NCBI GenBank assembly: GCA_017848795.1
Contig: JAFIHG010000022.1
Coordinates: forward strand, 62,001-126,000
Direction of reading: 5' to 3'
Length of the DNA: 64,000 nucleotides
Source: Candidatus Nanopelagicales bacterium
GTDB taxonomy: Bacteria; Actinomycetota; Actinomycetes; S36-B12; CAIYMF01
Part shown: positions 17,301-24,535 of the stretch, piece by piece
How the letters are laid out: each line of letters starts with the position of its first letter
How positions within the stretch are numbered: position 1 is the first letter of the stretch
Made by a program: the position numbers and the translations under genes
The notes under the pieces: model-generated
What the model saw: only the letters and a program-made list of their open reading frames with translations
The model's database searches: none
What the model was told of the DNA's origin: nothing

Positions 17301-19972
17301 TCGACCGCGGCGCCGGTGTTGGCGTCGGCCTGGAAGGTACGCACCGAGGCGGTGTTGACCAGGTTCGCCGAGACTCCGGTGCCGGCCGGGACCGTCATCG
17401 TGTAGGTCAGCGTCCGGGTGGCGCCGGGCGCGAGCGCTGCCGGCAGCACCGGCCAGCCGATGGTCGACCGGGTGGCGTCGGCGACGGGTCGGGCACCCGG
17501 GGCGCTGCAGCTGCCGCCGTCGGAGATGGCACCGATCGCCGCGCAGGTGATCCCGGCCGGCAGCACGTCCCACACCTGCAGGTGGTGCACCGGCACGTCG
17601 GTGCTGTTCGTGTCGACGCCCTTGTTGGTGACGTCGACGCGGAAGGTGACGACGTCACCCTCGCGGACCGTCACGTCGTCGACGTTCGGCCCGTTCGCCG
17701 GGCCGGCGTTCACGTTGGCGACACCCTTGACGATGCCCACGTCCGGCGTCGGGGCGATGCCGGCGTCCTCCCGGTCGCGCAGCGAGTACACGACGCCGCC
17801 GGTGCTCTCGGCTCGCAGCTTCATCAGGTTGCCGCGGACCTCCCGGGCGCGCGCGGGCGCCGGCGAGGTGACGATGACCGCGATCCGGGCCTCGAAGACG
17901 GCACCCTTCGCGACGTAACGCGCGCCGTGGTTCGGCGCGCCGAGCTGCCAGGTCGGGTTCGCGCCGCCGACCGCGGCCGCCTCGTCGAACGACACGTCGG
18001 CCGCCGGCACGGTGTTGGCTCCGGTGAGGGTCATCGAGCCCGGCTCGTAGCGCGTACCGCGCGGCAGGAAGTCGGTGACGACGGCATTGCGCGTCGTCGT
18101 GGTGCCCGGGAAGTCCACGCGCAGGGTGAAGCAGATCCGGTCGCCCTGCTGGAAGGTCCGCTGCACGTGCGTGAGGCTTGTCGACTGCGCGTACCCACTC
18201 GTGTTGCAGACGTACGGCGCGTTGGTGGCCGGCAGGATCGTCTTGTCGATGCTCGGGCCGCTCGAGGTGATCGTCGCCTCCGAGACGTCGGAGACCGTGC
18301 GGTCGCCGGTCTCACCGGTGCCCGTAACGGGCGTGGTGACGCCGGTGAGGCTGACGTGGTTGGTGTACGAGTCGCCGGCGGCGGTCGGGTTGCCCGCGTC
18401 GTACGTGGCCCGCATCCGCGCCTGGTACGTGACCGTCACGACCCCGTTGGCCGGCACCTCGAAGGCCGTGAACCGGATCGTGTACTCCTGCCCGGCGTGG
18501 GTGACCGCGTCGAAGGCGATCGTGCCGGTCGGGGAGCCGCTGATCGTCGGCTTGGCGCCCGACGCGCACTCGGCGGGGGTGCCGGGCGCGTGGTTGCCGG
18601 TGTCGTCGAGCGGGCACAGCCCGTCCGGCAGCACATCGGTCAGTACGACGCCGGCGGCGGAGGTGTACTGGCTGCCGCGGATCCTGAGGGTGTAGGTCGC
18701 GATCTTGCCTTCGTCGAACTTGGTCGGGTTGACCGACTTCGCCAGCGCCAGGTCCTCGACGCTGCGGGTCAGCTCGTCGTCGGCGCTGACCGGGGTATTG
18801 CCGGGGGTTGGCGAGCCCTGGTAGGTGCCCGCGTAGTCACCGGTCACGATCGCGCGGTTGGTCGCCGACTGCTCGGTCGCCGTCTCGCGCGTCGACGGGC
18901 CGGTGTTGTTGTCGAGGTTGGCGGCCTGCGCCGTGAATCCGATCGGCGTACCGCCGGCGAACTCCGCGGTGTTCGCGCGCAGCGGGATGCCGGCCCGGTA
19001 GGGCCGCTCGACGGTGGCTCCCGCTGCGAGAGTCCCGAGGTTCCAGGTGAGTTTGGTGTAGACGCCGGCGGGCAGTGGCGGGGTCGCGACCGGGTTCACG
19101 ACGGTCTCGACCCGGTCCGGCATCACGCAACTGGGGAGCGGTCCGATGCTCGTGAGTCGCGGCGCGCCCGGGTACTCGACCCGGCCGCCGCCGGTGTTGT
19201 CCAGCGCCCCGCAGCCGAGGAATTCCAGGTTCGCTGGCAGGTAGTCGACGACCTGCGCGCCGTGCGTGGCGCCCTGGCCGCTGTTGCGTACCCGCAGCAT
19301 GTAGATGGTGCCCTGGGTGTGCAGTCCGCGCATCAGCTCGCCCTCGCTGCTCGGCTCACGCTTGCGGATCTCGATGGCGGAGATCGTCGTGGTGACCGGG
19401 CCGCTGCTGGCCGATTCGGTGTAGCTGGTCGGGTCCGCGGTGCCGGAGCCGTCGAAGCCGGGCGCGATCCGCGGATCGGTGTTCGCGTACGCGCTGCCGG
19501 CGTTGACCGCGCTCGCTCCCGCGGGCAGCACCGCCGGGTCGGTCGTGACGGTGAAGCCGAGCTGGTAGTCGCCGCCGACCTGCAGGTCCGCGACGTTCTC
19601 CCAGAGCAGCACCTGGTGCTCGGCCGGCCCGGTGCCCGCGGTGACGATGGTCGGCTCGCCGGCACCGGCCGGCGTGGTGGAGCCGGGCTGGTAGCTGACT
19701 CCCACGGGCAGCTCGTCGCGGAAGGCGAGGTTGTACTCCGGCGCCGTACCCGGGTTGCTCGCCCGCAGCGTGTACGAGATCGGCTCGCCCGGCAGCACCG
19801 ACGTGTCTGCGGTCTTGGCGAGCGTCAGCCGCTCACCAGCGGCGGCTGCGGGGGCGGCACCGACGGTGCCCACCAGCAGGCCCCCCAGCAGCGCGCTGAC
19901 GGTGATGACGGACGTACGGCGCAGCAGCGCGTGGTTCAGCATTCCGCGTGGTGTCCCCTGGTCGCGCGCCAC
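11381..19972 (-). CDS. Giant DUF11-repeat cell-surface protein with LPHSG anchor
   Basis: The 2863-residue exported protein has a signal peptide (VITVSALLGGLLVGTVGAAPAAAAG), then 19 consecutive DUF11-type beta-sandwich units, and a sortase-like tail: LPHSG, a hydrophobic helix (VLTLLLLGFALLLVGGSLL) and RVARTRR. Each unit begins with a K-T/S-like strand (LALTKTH, LSLAKSH, LGITKSH) and contains a V-N-x-G-P-S-D type turn and a DTLPAGxxY strand. The first ten are long and divergent (150-250 residues); the last nine are shorter (about 115-130) and much more alike, suggesting recent amplification. GTG 19972 opens the frame; ATG 19942 (MLNHALLRR) is an alternative, with AGGGGA upstream. It is probably a wall-linked stalk or adhesin. 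LPHSG departs from LPXTG by Ser for Thr. No sortase is in view. Confidence 0.9.
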   Translation of the reverse strand: MARDQGTPRGMLNHALLRRTSVITVSALLGGLLVGTVGAAPAAAAGERLTLAKTADTSVLPGEPISYTLRASNPGTAPEYNLAFRDELPVGVSYQPGSTTPAGAGEPTIVTAGTGPAEHQVLLWENVADLQVGGDYQLGFTVTTDPAVLPAGASAVNAGSAYANTDPRIAPGFDGSGTADPTSYTESASSGPVTTTISAIEIRKREPSSEGELMRGLHTQGTIYMLRVRNSGQGATHGAQVVDYLPANLEFLGCGALDNTGGGRVEYPGAPRLTSIGPLPSCVMPDRVETVVNPVATPPLPAGVYTKLTWNLGTLAAGATVERPYRAGIPLRANTAEFAGGTPIGFTAQAANLDNNTGPSTRETATEQSATNRAIVTGDYAGTYQGSPTPGNTPVSADDELTRSVEDLALAKSVNPTKFDEGKIATYTLRIRGSQYTSAAGVVLTDVLPDGLCPLDDTGNHAPGTPAECASGAKPTISGSPTGTIAFDAVTHAGQEYTIRFTAFEVPANGVVTVTYQARMRATYDAGNPTAAGDSYTNHVSLTGVTTPVTGTGETGDRTVSDVSEATITSSGPSIDKTILPATNAPYVCNTSGYAQSTSLTHVQRTFQQGDRICFTLRVDFPGTTTTRNAVVTDFLPRGTRYEPGSMTLTGANTVPAADVSFDEAAAVGGANPTWQLGAPNHGARYVAKGAVFEARIAVIVTSPAPARAREVRGNLMKLRAESTGGVVYSLRDREDAGIAPTPDVGIVKGVANVNAGPANGPNVDDVTVREGDVVTFRVDVTNKGVDTNSTDVPVHHLQVWDVLPAGITCAAIGAISDGGSCSAPGARPVADATRSTIGWPVLPAALAPGATRTLTYTMTVPAGTGVSANLVNTASVRTFQADANTGAAVDFYPKNNVDTTVPAAQQRAPVATDPSNVRLPDTSVTKTQTTSITENNNNTPTQATIGEVVTYTVTSRVPARTTVYRGVLSDPVPTGLTLLNVTGTQSLDGGTTTVPLALPDFSATGSANSATLRYPQTYQNTSNTDHVFGLAITARVNTVTSNAHGTNRTNTATFTSTTTAGGGTNLPGRTASSTTQVVVPAPTLGKTSNVTSATAGQTVTFTLTANNGSGRPPAHDTVVVDCVPAGLNFSGYGALSQGTTSPAVPGDGTNGCATGTTKLTWNIGTVSATTPQTLTYTAVVNPAAAGAAAYTNTATLTGSTLRDGGNDCSATTIERCVTATASRTINVAPVGLTKSTSTPTRTIGERARFTVTATIPANINYYNASLIDQLPAGLDAATLVTESATCTPGCTATATPLTTVANPGSTTIGWLFGDLLAQPGVRTLTVTYTALVRDVPSNARGTALTNSATARWNLNSGLPPTSAGASFDRSSTTGTATVTVQEPRVRLTKGVSDTTPEPGQTFTYTVTATNGGAGNLSTAHGVVVVDTVPTGVVVTPASISDGGVLTGAGANGGGTITWTLTTLAPNASKALSYQGKLAASTTLTAAGLTNSVDATYDSLPAGGRHYDDVPAATATVTPDFPHVAAAKTAVTAGPAYVGEDFVWRVTITNDGRGTAYGIDALDTLPPNWTYRAGTAQISIAGGAATQVEPVLGGSPATGSTLSWTDLGDLAPGQALTITLTTRPTAAALETPGAGASIAHTNTVRPHGEDATGADRNATGPYSGPDATATARIHAADLMLAKSVAGAFVAGQQGAWTLRVTNNGPDPAVGPFTLTDTVPNGVTFVSATGAGWSCSYDGPSRVATCTRTVAGETLASGASFLPVTLTVAIAADTADGTSYTNSGQVSGRTHDPDPDNNTDDATATVTTRADLRIVKALSGPMVAGTDATYTLDVTNLGPSDASAKVRVVDTLPTGTTYRSSAGTGWDCSVSGAPGAQTLTCERGLLAAGAAAPQLTVVVAVPSDRTGAVVNTATVSSPTTDPNPGNNTSTVTTTPGTAADLALTKTHVGTLTAGENGTYRFRVDNLGPSDAAGPLTLTDTLPAGVTYVAVAVADGWSCAASGQDLTCTRGAGLAAGAHSTFEVTVAVAADVTGNLHNSATVGSPTTDPDPSNNTDTDDSTTTTSADLALRKTASADPVTAGTALSYTLAVRNLGPSTARDVSVSDTLPAGLTYVGATGTGWTCGYTAATRLVDCTRAALTAGASAPDITIATTVDPDAGPTAIRNAADVTASTPDPVPGNNHDEVTVTVVDRADVSLRKSRVGSGPVTAGTSTSFTLRVHNAGPSDADALVVTDTLPSGLLAQSATGTGWNCDVTPSAVTCARPSLAAGQDAPDITVTARVAAWVADGQTLVNTATVTTTTPGDDPDDNTDTANVPVDTSADLSLAKSHRGNTAAAGGTVTYDLLVHNAGPSDAAPTVRVTDTLPAGTSFVSAAAPWSCAVDPGDPQQVDCTLGTPATAVAAGADAPPLTMIVAIASDADPGAYRNTAEVGSPTPDPDPSNNTDDDTVTVATVADLAIVKSHTGPVRIGEPLEFTLQVTNLGPSQARDVTVDDVLPAGLTYVSAAGAGWSCDATGAAVSCERPTLDAGQSSAITVTAIVDAEAYPSVSNTAVVGSTTPDSDPDNNTSSDEVAVPPLVDLGITKSHKGDAAVGGTVDFLLTVVNNGPTADPGPVTVTDQLPKGLTPSSAAGPGWACEIAGQSVTCVRGGGLAASATSTITVRAAVQAGAYPEVVNTATVATPAEDTDPTNDTATDRVPVTPQVSLALTKDLLGYDRASRVATWRLTVVNLGPNATVDPVIVVDRLPAQLSYQGARGSGWTCAAVGQVVTCTHADSVRPGDAASVEIDTAVDAAPGSTVVNEAEITSGSQGDTNPRDDRDTASLDVPEGGGPPLPHSGAEVLTLLLLGFALLLVGGSLLRVARTRR

Positions 19973-20096
19973 GAGGGTCGGTTCCCGAGCGCTCTTGATC
20001 GGTCGCGAGGCTAGCAGCGACGAGCGATGACGCTCCGTACGCCACGTCGCCCGTTAGGACCAATCGGCAGGGACCCCGCAGGACTTGAGCGGTGCG

Positions 20097-20546
20097 TCAG
20101 GACGCCGCGGGTTCCAGGCGCAGGCTCACGCTGTTGATGCAGTAGCGCTGGTCGGTCGGGGTGTCGTACCCCTCGCCCTCGAAGACATGCCCGAGGTGGC
20201 TGCCGCAGTGCGCGCAGCGCACCTCCACCCGTCGCATCCCGAGCGAGTCGTCCGGCAGCAGCACCACGTTCTCCCCGGCGAGCGGGGACCAGAAGGAGGG
20301 CCAGCCGCAGTGCGAGGTGAACTTGGTCTCGCTGCTGAACAACTCGTGCCCGCATGCCCGACAGGCGTAGACGCCGGTCGTCTTCGTCTCGTTGTACTCG
20401 CCGGTGAAGGGTCGCTCGGTCCCGGCCTCGCGCAGCACGTGGTACTCCTCGGGGCTGAGCTCGCTGCGCCACTCGTCCTCGCTGCGCGCCCCTGCGTACG
20501 CCGTACCGTCCGGCCGGGTCGTGGGCATCGTTGCCGATTCACTCAT
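20097..20546 (-). CDS. msrB: Peptide-methionine (R)-S-oxide reductase
   Basis: The 149-residue MsrB reduces the R epimer of methionine sulfoxide in proteins. The zinc site is formed by C62/C65 (ACRAC) and C111/C114 (CAHC). The catalytic cysteine is C136 in QRYCINSVSL. FTSHCGWPSFW and GSHLGHVFEGEG are family hallmarks. The length is normal. ATG 20546 is preceded at six bases by TACGGT, the exact spacing of a leaderless promoter, and the same arrangement is mirrored before the divergent polymerase gene, so the two probably respond to a common signal such as oxidative or DNA damage stress (inference). Confidence 0.95.
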   Translation of the reverse strand: MSESATMPTTRPDGTAYAGARSEDEWRSELSPEEYHVLREAGTERPFTGEYNETKTTGVYACRACGHELFSSETKFTSHCGWPSFWSPLAGENVVLLPDDSLGMRRVEVRCAHCGSHLGHVFEGEGYDTPTDQRYCINSVSLRLEPAAS

Positions 20547-20550
20547 GCTC

Positions 20551-20613
20551 CGACCGTACGTCGCCCCTCGCGCAACGGGGTAGTGAACTACCCCGTTGCG
20601 CTAAGTACGGTCG
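20551..20613. promoter_or_regulatory. Mirror-image divergent promoter with nested inverted repeats (msrB / ligD-Pol)
   Basis: Outer arms CGACCGTAC (20551-20559) and GTACGGTCG (20605-20613) are perfectly complementary. Each contains a TACGGT box that ends six bases before the ATG of its gene (msrB 20546, polymerase 20618), the geometry of leaderless actinobacterial promoters. Inside lies a second perfect inverted repeat with 13-bp arms (CGCAACGGGGTAG, 20571-20583, and its complement, 20588-20600) around TGAA, covering the expected -35 region of both promoters. This looks like one operator controlling two symmetrical promoters. An RNA hairpin role is less likely, because leaderless messages would not contain it. 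Confidence 0.65.
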
Positions 20614-20617
20614 GGGG

Positions 20618-21673
20618 ATGGCGAAGGCGGAGGCGATCGAGCTCGAGGTCGGCGGGCAGCGGGTACGGGTGAGCAACCCGTCGAAGGTCTACTTCCCGGA
20701 GCCCGGGATCACCAAGCTCGAGGTGGTCGAGCACTACCTGGCCTGCGGCGAGGGGATCCTGCGGGCGCTGCGCGACCGGCCGACGACGATGGAGCGCTGG
20801 CCGGGTGGTGTGCACCCGGGCATGAAGCTCGCCACCCGCGCCGACAACCGGGGCGACGCGTTCTACCAGAAGCGCGTCCCGGCGAACGCCCCGCAGTACG
20901 TGCCGACCGCCCGGATCGCGTTCCCCTCCGGGCGGACCGCGGACGAGATCGCACCCGACTCGCTCGCCGTTGTCGCGTGGGCGGCGAACCTCGGCACGAT
21001 CACGTTCCACCCGTGGCCGGTACGCAAGGCGGACGTGGAGCACCCGGACGAGCTGCGCCTGGACCTCGACCCGCAGCCGGGCACCGACTTCCGCGACGCG
21101 GTCCAGGTCGCGGGAGTGCTGCGCGAACTGCTCGCCGAGCTCGGGTGGACCGGCTGGCCGAAGACCTCCGGCGGGCGCGGCGTGCACGTCTACGTACGGA
21201 TCGAACCGCGCTGGTCGTTCACGGACGTCCGGCACGCCGCGATCGCCATCGGCCGGGAGCTGGAACGGCGGATGCCGGGCCGGGTCACCACCAACTGGTG
21301 GAAGGAGGAGCGGGGCGAAACGATCTTCGTCGACTACAACCAGAATGCGCGCGACCGCACGATCGCCTCGGCGTACTCGGTACGCCCGCGACCGCAGGCC
21401 ACCGTCTCGATGCCGCTGACCTGGGACGAAATGACCGCGGTGGGCCCGCTCGATTTCACGGTGCGTACGGCGGGGGAGCGGTTCGCGGCGGTCGGCGACC
21501 GGCACGCCGGGATCGACGAGGTCGCGTACGACCTCACGCCCGTCCTCGAGTGGTACGACCGCGACGAGCGCGACCGCGGGCTCGGCGACCTGCCCTATCC
21601 GCCGGAGTACCCGAAGCAACCAGGCGAGCCGCCACGCGTCCAGCCCAGTCGCAAGAACCCCGCCAACTGGTGA
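20618..21673 (+). CDS. LigD-type polymerase/primase domain protein (NHEJ PolDom)
   Basis: The 351-residue protein is a stand-alone archaeo-eukaryotic primase-like polymerase of the LigD PolDom family, which adds ribo- or deoxyribonucleotides at broken DNA ends during non-homologous end joining. Motifs visible are MERWPGGVHPG, FYQKRVPANAP, the metal-binding DELRLDLDPQPG (two Asp), the nucleotide-binding KTSGGRGVHVYV, and FVDYNQNARDRTIASAYSVR. It starts at ATG 20618 (MAKAEAIELEVGG); upstream in-frame codons run through the palindrome and the msrB start and were rejected. An ATP-dependent ligase is encoded 0.6 kb downstream on the other strand, so the LigD functions may be split between genes. 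No Ku gene is in view. Confidence 0.92.
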   Translation: MAKAEAIELEVGGQRVRVSNPSKVYFPEPGITKLEVVEHYLACGEGILRALRDRPTTMERWPGGVHPGMKLATRADNRGDAFYQKRVPANAPQYVPTARIAFPSGRTADEIAPDSLAVVAWAANLGTITFHPWPVRKADVEHPDELRLDLDPQPGTDFRDAVQVAGVLRELLAELGWTGWPKTSGGRGVHVYVRIEPRWSFTDVRHAAIAIGRELERRMPGRVTTNWWKEERGETIFVDYNQNARDRTIASAYSVRPRPQATVSMPLTWDEMTAVGPLDFTVRTAGERFAAVGDRHAGIDEVAYDLTPVLEWYDRDERDRGLGDLPYPPEYPKQPGEPPRVQPSRKNPANW

Positions 21674-21682
21674 GCCGAGATG

Positions 21683-21736
21683 GCGACCGGAACCTCATGA
21701 TCGCGGGCGGACAGCGCCCGGAATCTCATGATCGCG
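21683..21736. repeat. Two direct copies of GCGACCGGAA..TCATGATCGCG
   Basis: Copy 1 (21683-21705) and copy 2 (21714-21736) differ at three positions and share the CTCATGATCGCG end. They lie directly after the polymerase stop codon. The unit is the same as the right arm of the inverted repeat at 47964-48019 and related to the TGATCATGA hairpin at 32692-32750, so this is a dispersed repeat family that sits at gene 3' ends. Confidence 0.7.
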
Positions 21737-21755
21737 TGTTAGCGGCGTACGGCTG

Positions 21756-22178
21756 TCAGTCTCCGCGGCTCTTGGCCGTCTCCCTGTCGTTGGCCTTCTG
21801 GATCGCGTCGACCAGCTCGTCCTTGTTCATCTTCGAGCGGCCCTTGACGTCCAGGCGCCGCGCGATGCCCATCAGGTGCTCCTTGGAGGCGTTCGCGTCG
21901 ACACCGCCCTTGGTCTCGCGATCGGTGTCGACCCCGCCCTTCGCCTGCGCGTCGGACGGGCCGCGCTTCTCCTTGGCCTCCCAGTGGTCTCCCACCTTCT
22001 CGTAGGAGTGCTTGAGCGCGGAGTACGCGACGCGGTGCGCGCGCTCGCCCTCGCCGTACTCCTCGGCCGCGGAGTCGTGGGCCTTGGCGAAGGTACGTTG
22101 CGCCTTGGCATCCGAGCGCTGCAACGTGCTGGGCAACTCGTCCTTGATCGGCTGTCCGCTGGACTTCGTCTTGGGCAT
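21756..22178 (-). CDS. ChaB family protein
   Basis: The 140-residue protein starts at ATG 22178 (MPKTKSSGQPIKDELPSTL). Residues about 10-65 match the ChaB fold: IKDELPSTLQRSDAKAQRTF, then AHDSAAEEYGEGERAHRVAYSALKHSYEKVGDHW. The C-terminal 40 residues (ASKEHLMGIARRLDVKGRSK, MNKDELVDAI) form a Rho-N/SAP-like helix-extension-helix that often binds nucleic acid. It is highly charged and cytoplasmic. ChaB was named from a cation-transport locus in E. coli, but its role is unsettled; in actinobacteria such proteins are stress-associated. No strong ribosome binding site is seen. It lies between a DNA-end polymerase and a DNA ligase, hinting at a DNA-protection role (inference). Confidence 0.85.
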   Translation of the reverse strand: MPKTKSSGQPIKDELPSTLQRSDAKAQRTFAKAHDSAAEEYGEGERAHRVAYSALKHSYEKVGDHWEAKEKRGPSDAQAKGGVDTDRETKGGVDANASKEHLMGIARRLDVKGRSKMNKDELVDAIQKANDRETAKSRGD

Positions 22179-22228
22179 ACCGACGATGCTGGCGCCGCCC
22201 CGCGGTTCCCGCCACTCGTGGCGCGCGG

Positions 22229-23314
22229 TCAGGAGAGGACGTCGGCCAGGTCGTAGGTCACCGGGCGTTCGAGCTGGTCGTACGTGCAGGACCGCGGGTC
22301 GCGGTCCGGGCGCCAGCGCGCGAACTGCGTGGTGTGGCGGAAGCGGTTGCCCTCCATGGCGTCGTAGCGCACCTCGACGACCAGCTCCGGGCGCAGCGGG
22401 TGGAACGAGAGGTCCTTGCCGCCGCTCCAGCGCGAGACGGCGCCCGGGAGCCGAGCGCCCTCGTGGGCGGCCGCGTCCTGCCAGCGCGCCCACGGGTGAT
22501 CGTCACCCGCGGCGAGCGGAGCGAGCTCGCGGGCCAGCTCGATCCGCCGCTTCATCGGGAAACTGACGGCCACCCCTACGCTCTGCAGCACGCCGTCCTC
22601 GTCGTAGAGCCCGAGCAGGAGCGAGCCCAGCACCTCCTGCCCGTCCGGACCGCGCTGCTTGTACGGCCGCCAGCCCGCCACGACGCAGTCGGCCGTACGG
22701 GCGTGCTTCACCTTGAGCATCGTGCGCTTGTCCGGGGTGTACGGCGCAGCGAGCGGCTTGCACACCAGCCCGTCGAGCCCCGCGCCCTCGAACTGCGCGA
22801 ACCAGCGCTGCGCGTCGTCGAGCGCGTCGGTGACGCGGGTCACGAACACGGGATCCTGCGCCGCGACGAGGGCGGCGACGAGTCGTCGCCGTCGCTCGGC
22901 GAACGGCGCGTCCATCAGGGAGTCGTCGTCGACCGCGAGCAGGTCGAAGGCGACGTACGACGCCGGCGTCTTCTCCGCCAGCATGCGCACGCGTGAGTCG
23001 GCCGGGTGGATCCGCTCCTGGAGTCGCTCGAACTCCAGCCGTCCGTCGATGGCCACGATGACCTCGCCGTCGAGGACGCAGCGTTCCGGCACGTTGGCGC
23101 GCAACGACTCCACGAGCTCCGGGAAGTACCGGGTGAGTGGGCGTTCGTTGCGGCTGCCGAGCACGACGTCCTCGCCGTCGCGGAAGACGATGCAGCGGAA
23201 GCCGTCCCACTTCGGTTCGTACACCAGCCCGCCGTCGACGGCGTCGGGTGCCGGGATCTCGGGAACCGCCTTGGCCAGCATCGGTCGCACCGGCGGCGTC
23301 ACGGGCAGGGTCAC
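22229..23314 (-). CDS. ligC: ATP-dependent DNA ligase (LigC-like)
   Basis: The 361-residue ATP-dependent ligase has the adenylation domain motif I in YEPKWDGFRC (Lys35 is the nucleotide-accepting residue), motif III FDLLAVDDDSLMD and motif IV GLDGLVCKPL, with VKHARTADCVV as motif V. An OB-fold domain follows (QRGPDGQEVLGSLLLGLYD to the C-terminus). No polymerase or nuclease domain is attached, so it matches stand-alone LigC-type ligases used as back-up in repair. The start is taken as GTG 23314 (VTLPVTPPVRPMLAKAV); residues before that have no family similarity, and GTG 23302 is an alternative. It runs from the end of the RibD-like gene with 55 bases between, probably co-transcribed. Confidence 0.9.
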   Translation of the reverse strand: MTLPVTPPVRPMLAKAVPEIPAPDAVDGGLVYEPKWDGFRCIVFRDGEDVVLGSRNERPLTRYFPELVESLRANVPERCVLDGEVIVAIDGRLEFERLQERIHPADSRVRMLAEKTPASYVAFDLLAVDDDSLMDAPFAERRRRLVAALVAAQDPVFVTRVTDALDDAQRWFAQFEGAGLDGLVCKPLAAPYTPDKRTMLKVKHARTADCVVAGWRPYKQRGPDGQEVLGSLLLGLYDEDGVLQSVGVAVSFPMKRRIELARELAPLAAGDDHPWARWQDAAAHEGARLPGAVSRWSGGKDLSFHPLRPELVVEVRYDAMEGNRFRHTTQFARWRPDRDPRSCTYDQLERPVTYDLADVLS

Positions 23315-23369
23315 CGGAGGCGGACCCTGTCGCGCGCGCTCGCGGCTCCGCGCGAGCGGTGAGGGGCGG

Positions 23370-24137
23370 TCATGCTGCCGACCGCCCGGCCGTGAGGTAG
23401 CGCAGGAACAACGTGCCCCCGTCGGCGAGCAGGTGGGCGAGGGTGAGCGGGCGCGGTGCGCCGGGCAGCGGGGTGCTGGCGAGGATCCGGGTGATGTCGG
23501 TGCGGTCCTCGTAGCCGCCGCCGGCGAGCTTCGGGGAGAGCGTGAGCTGCAGCTCGTCGAGCAGGTCGGCCGCCGCGAGTTCGGCGAGCAGGTGCGGGCC
23601 GCCCTCGGAGTGGATCCGCCGCAGACCGCGCGCGTGCAGGTCGGCGACCGCAGCGCGCAGGTCGACGTCGTGGTCCCCGTGGACGAGGACATCGGCGACC
23701 TGCCGCAGCCGGGCGAGCCGGTCTGGGTCGGCGGCGTCGCACGTCACGACGATCGTCCCGGCGTCCTGGAACAGCGGTCCGGTGAGGTCGAACGACAGGG
23801 ACCGGCTGACGATCGCGAGTGGCGGTACCGGCGGCTGCCCGGCGGCGGCGCGAGCCGCTGCGTAGCGTTGCCGGACGCGGACGCCCTTGTAGTTCTCCTC
23901 GCGCACGGTCGCCGCGCCGACGAGCACCACGTCGGCGAGCGCGCGCAGCCGACCGAAGACGGCGCGATCCTCGTCGGTGGAGATGTCGTGGGTCACGCCG
24001 TCCGGGGAACGGGCCGCACCGTCCGCGGTCGAGACCATGTTCACCCGCAACCAGGGACGGTCTGCCGGCCAGGCGTACGCCGCGTCGAGCCCGTCCTCGT
24101 CCAGGTCGGCGACGTAGGCCGGCAGCAGCATCTGCAT
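23370..24137 (-). CDS. RibD C-terminal-like / dihydrofolate-reductase-fold pyrimidine reductase family protein
   Basis: The 255-residue protein has the RibD C-terminal reductase fold: WLRVNMVSTADGAARSPDG at the start (substrate strand and turn), LRALADVVLVGAATVREENY, PLAIVSRSLSFD, and the NADPH-binding RIHSEGGPHLLAELAAADLLDEL. Classical members reduce the ribosyl-amino-pyrimidine in riboflavin synthesis, but stand-alone actinobacterial homologues with no riboflavin neighbours may use other substrates. ATG 24137 follows CAGGA at nine bases; ATG 24131 is an alternative. It lies head of the ligase gene, with the small membrane protein behind it. Confidence 0.82.
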   Translation of the reverse strand: MQMLLPAYVADLDEDGLDAAYAWPADRPWLRVNMVSTADGAARSPDGVTHDISTDEDRAVFGRLRALADVVLVGAATVREENYKGVRVRQRYAAARAAAGQPPVPPLAIVSRSLSFDLTGPLFQDAGTIVVTCDAADPDRLARLRQVADVLVHGDHDVDLRAAVADLHARGLRRIHSEGGPHLLAELAAADLLDELQLTLSPKLAGGGYEDRTDITRILASTPLPGAPRPLTLAHLLADGGTLFLRYLTAGRSAA

Positions 24138-24165
24138 GGCGACCATCCTGCCCGGGAAACCGTCC

Positions 24166-24420
24166 TCAGCGCCCGCCGGAGCGCGTCGCCGCCGAGAAGA
24201 TCGCCACGATGACCGCCGCGACCAGGACCTGCACGGCGGCCGTGAGCCAGAAGCCCCAGTGCTGCGCTGCGCCGATCGCCGCGCCGATGGCACCCCCGAC
24301 CACACCGATCAACAGGGTCAGCAGGCAGCCGAGCGGCGCGGCGTTGGGGGTGACGAGGCGCGCGAGCGCGCCGATGATCAGCCCGATGACGATCCCGGAG
24401 ACGATGCCGCTCGGTTCCAT
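24166..24420 (-). CDS. GlsB/YeaQ/YmgE family stress-response membrane protein
   Basis: The 84-residue protein has three hydrophobic helices: GIVSGIVIGLIIGALARLV, LGCLLTLLIGVVGGAIGAAI and FWLTAAVQVLVAAVIVAIFS. The glycine-zipper-like GGAIGAAIGAA and the LARLVTPN turn are typical of the transglycosylase-associated (GlsB/YeaQ) family, inner-membrane proteins induced under stress, of unknown action. ATG 24420 is preferred over ATG 24438 because AAGGA precedes it at the right distance. It is 28 bases upstream of the RibD-like start on the same strand. Confidence 0.88.
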   Translation of the reverse strand: MEPSGIVSGIVIGLIIGALARLVTPNAAPLGCLLTLLIGVVGGAIGAAIGAAQHWGFWLTAAVQVLVAAVIVAIFSAATRSGGR

Positions 24421-24535
24421 GGCGGCATCCTTGCCCATCGCACGCCGGAAACGGCAGGCGCCCCACGGACCGTGACAGGTCGGGTGCGGAGCGCGAATCG
24501 GCCGAGCAGCCCATGACCGCCCGCCCCGATCCCCG

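Noticed and set aside
12221-20014. 2597-residue open frame on the plus strand opposite the giant surface protein
   Set aside because: It is the antisense shadow of a GC-rich, repeat-bearing gene: Arg/Gly/Val/Asp-rich with no domain, while the minus-strand frame has a signal peptide, DUF11 repeats and an anchor.
22179-22493. Longer N-terminus for the ChaB protein
   Set aside because: The extension overlaps the ligase gene antisense and lacks family similarity; ATG 22178 matches ChaB starts.
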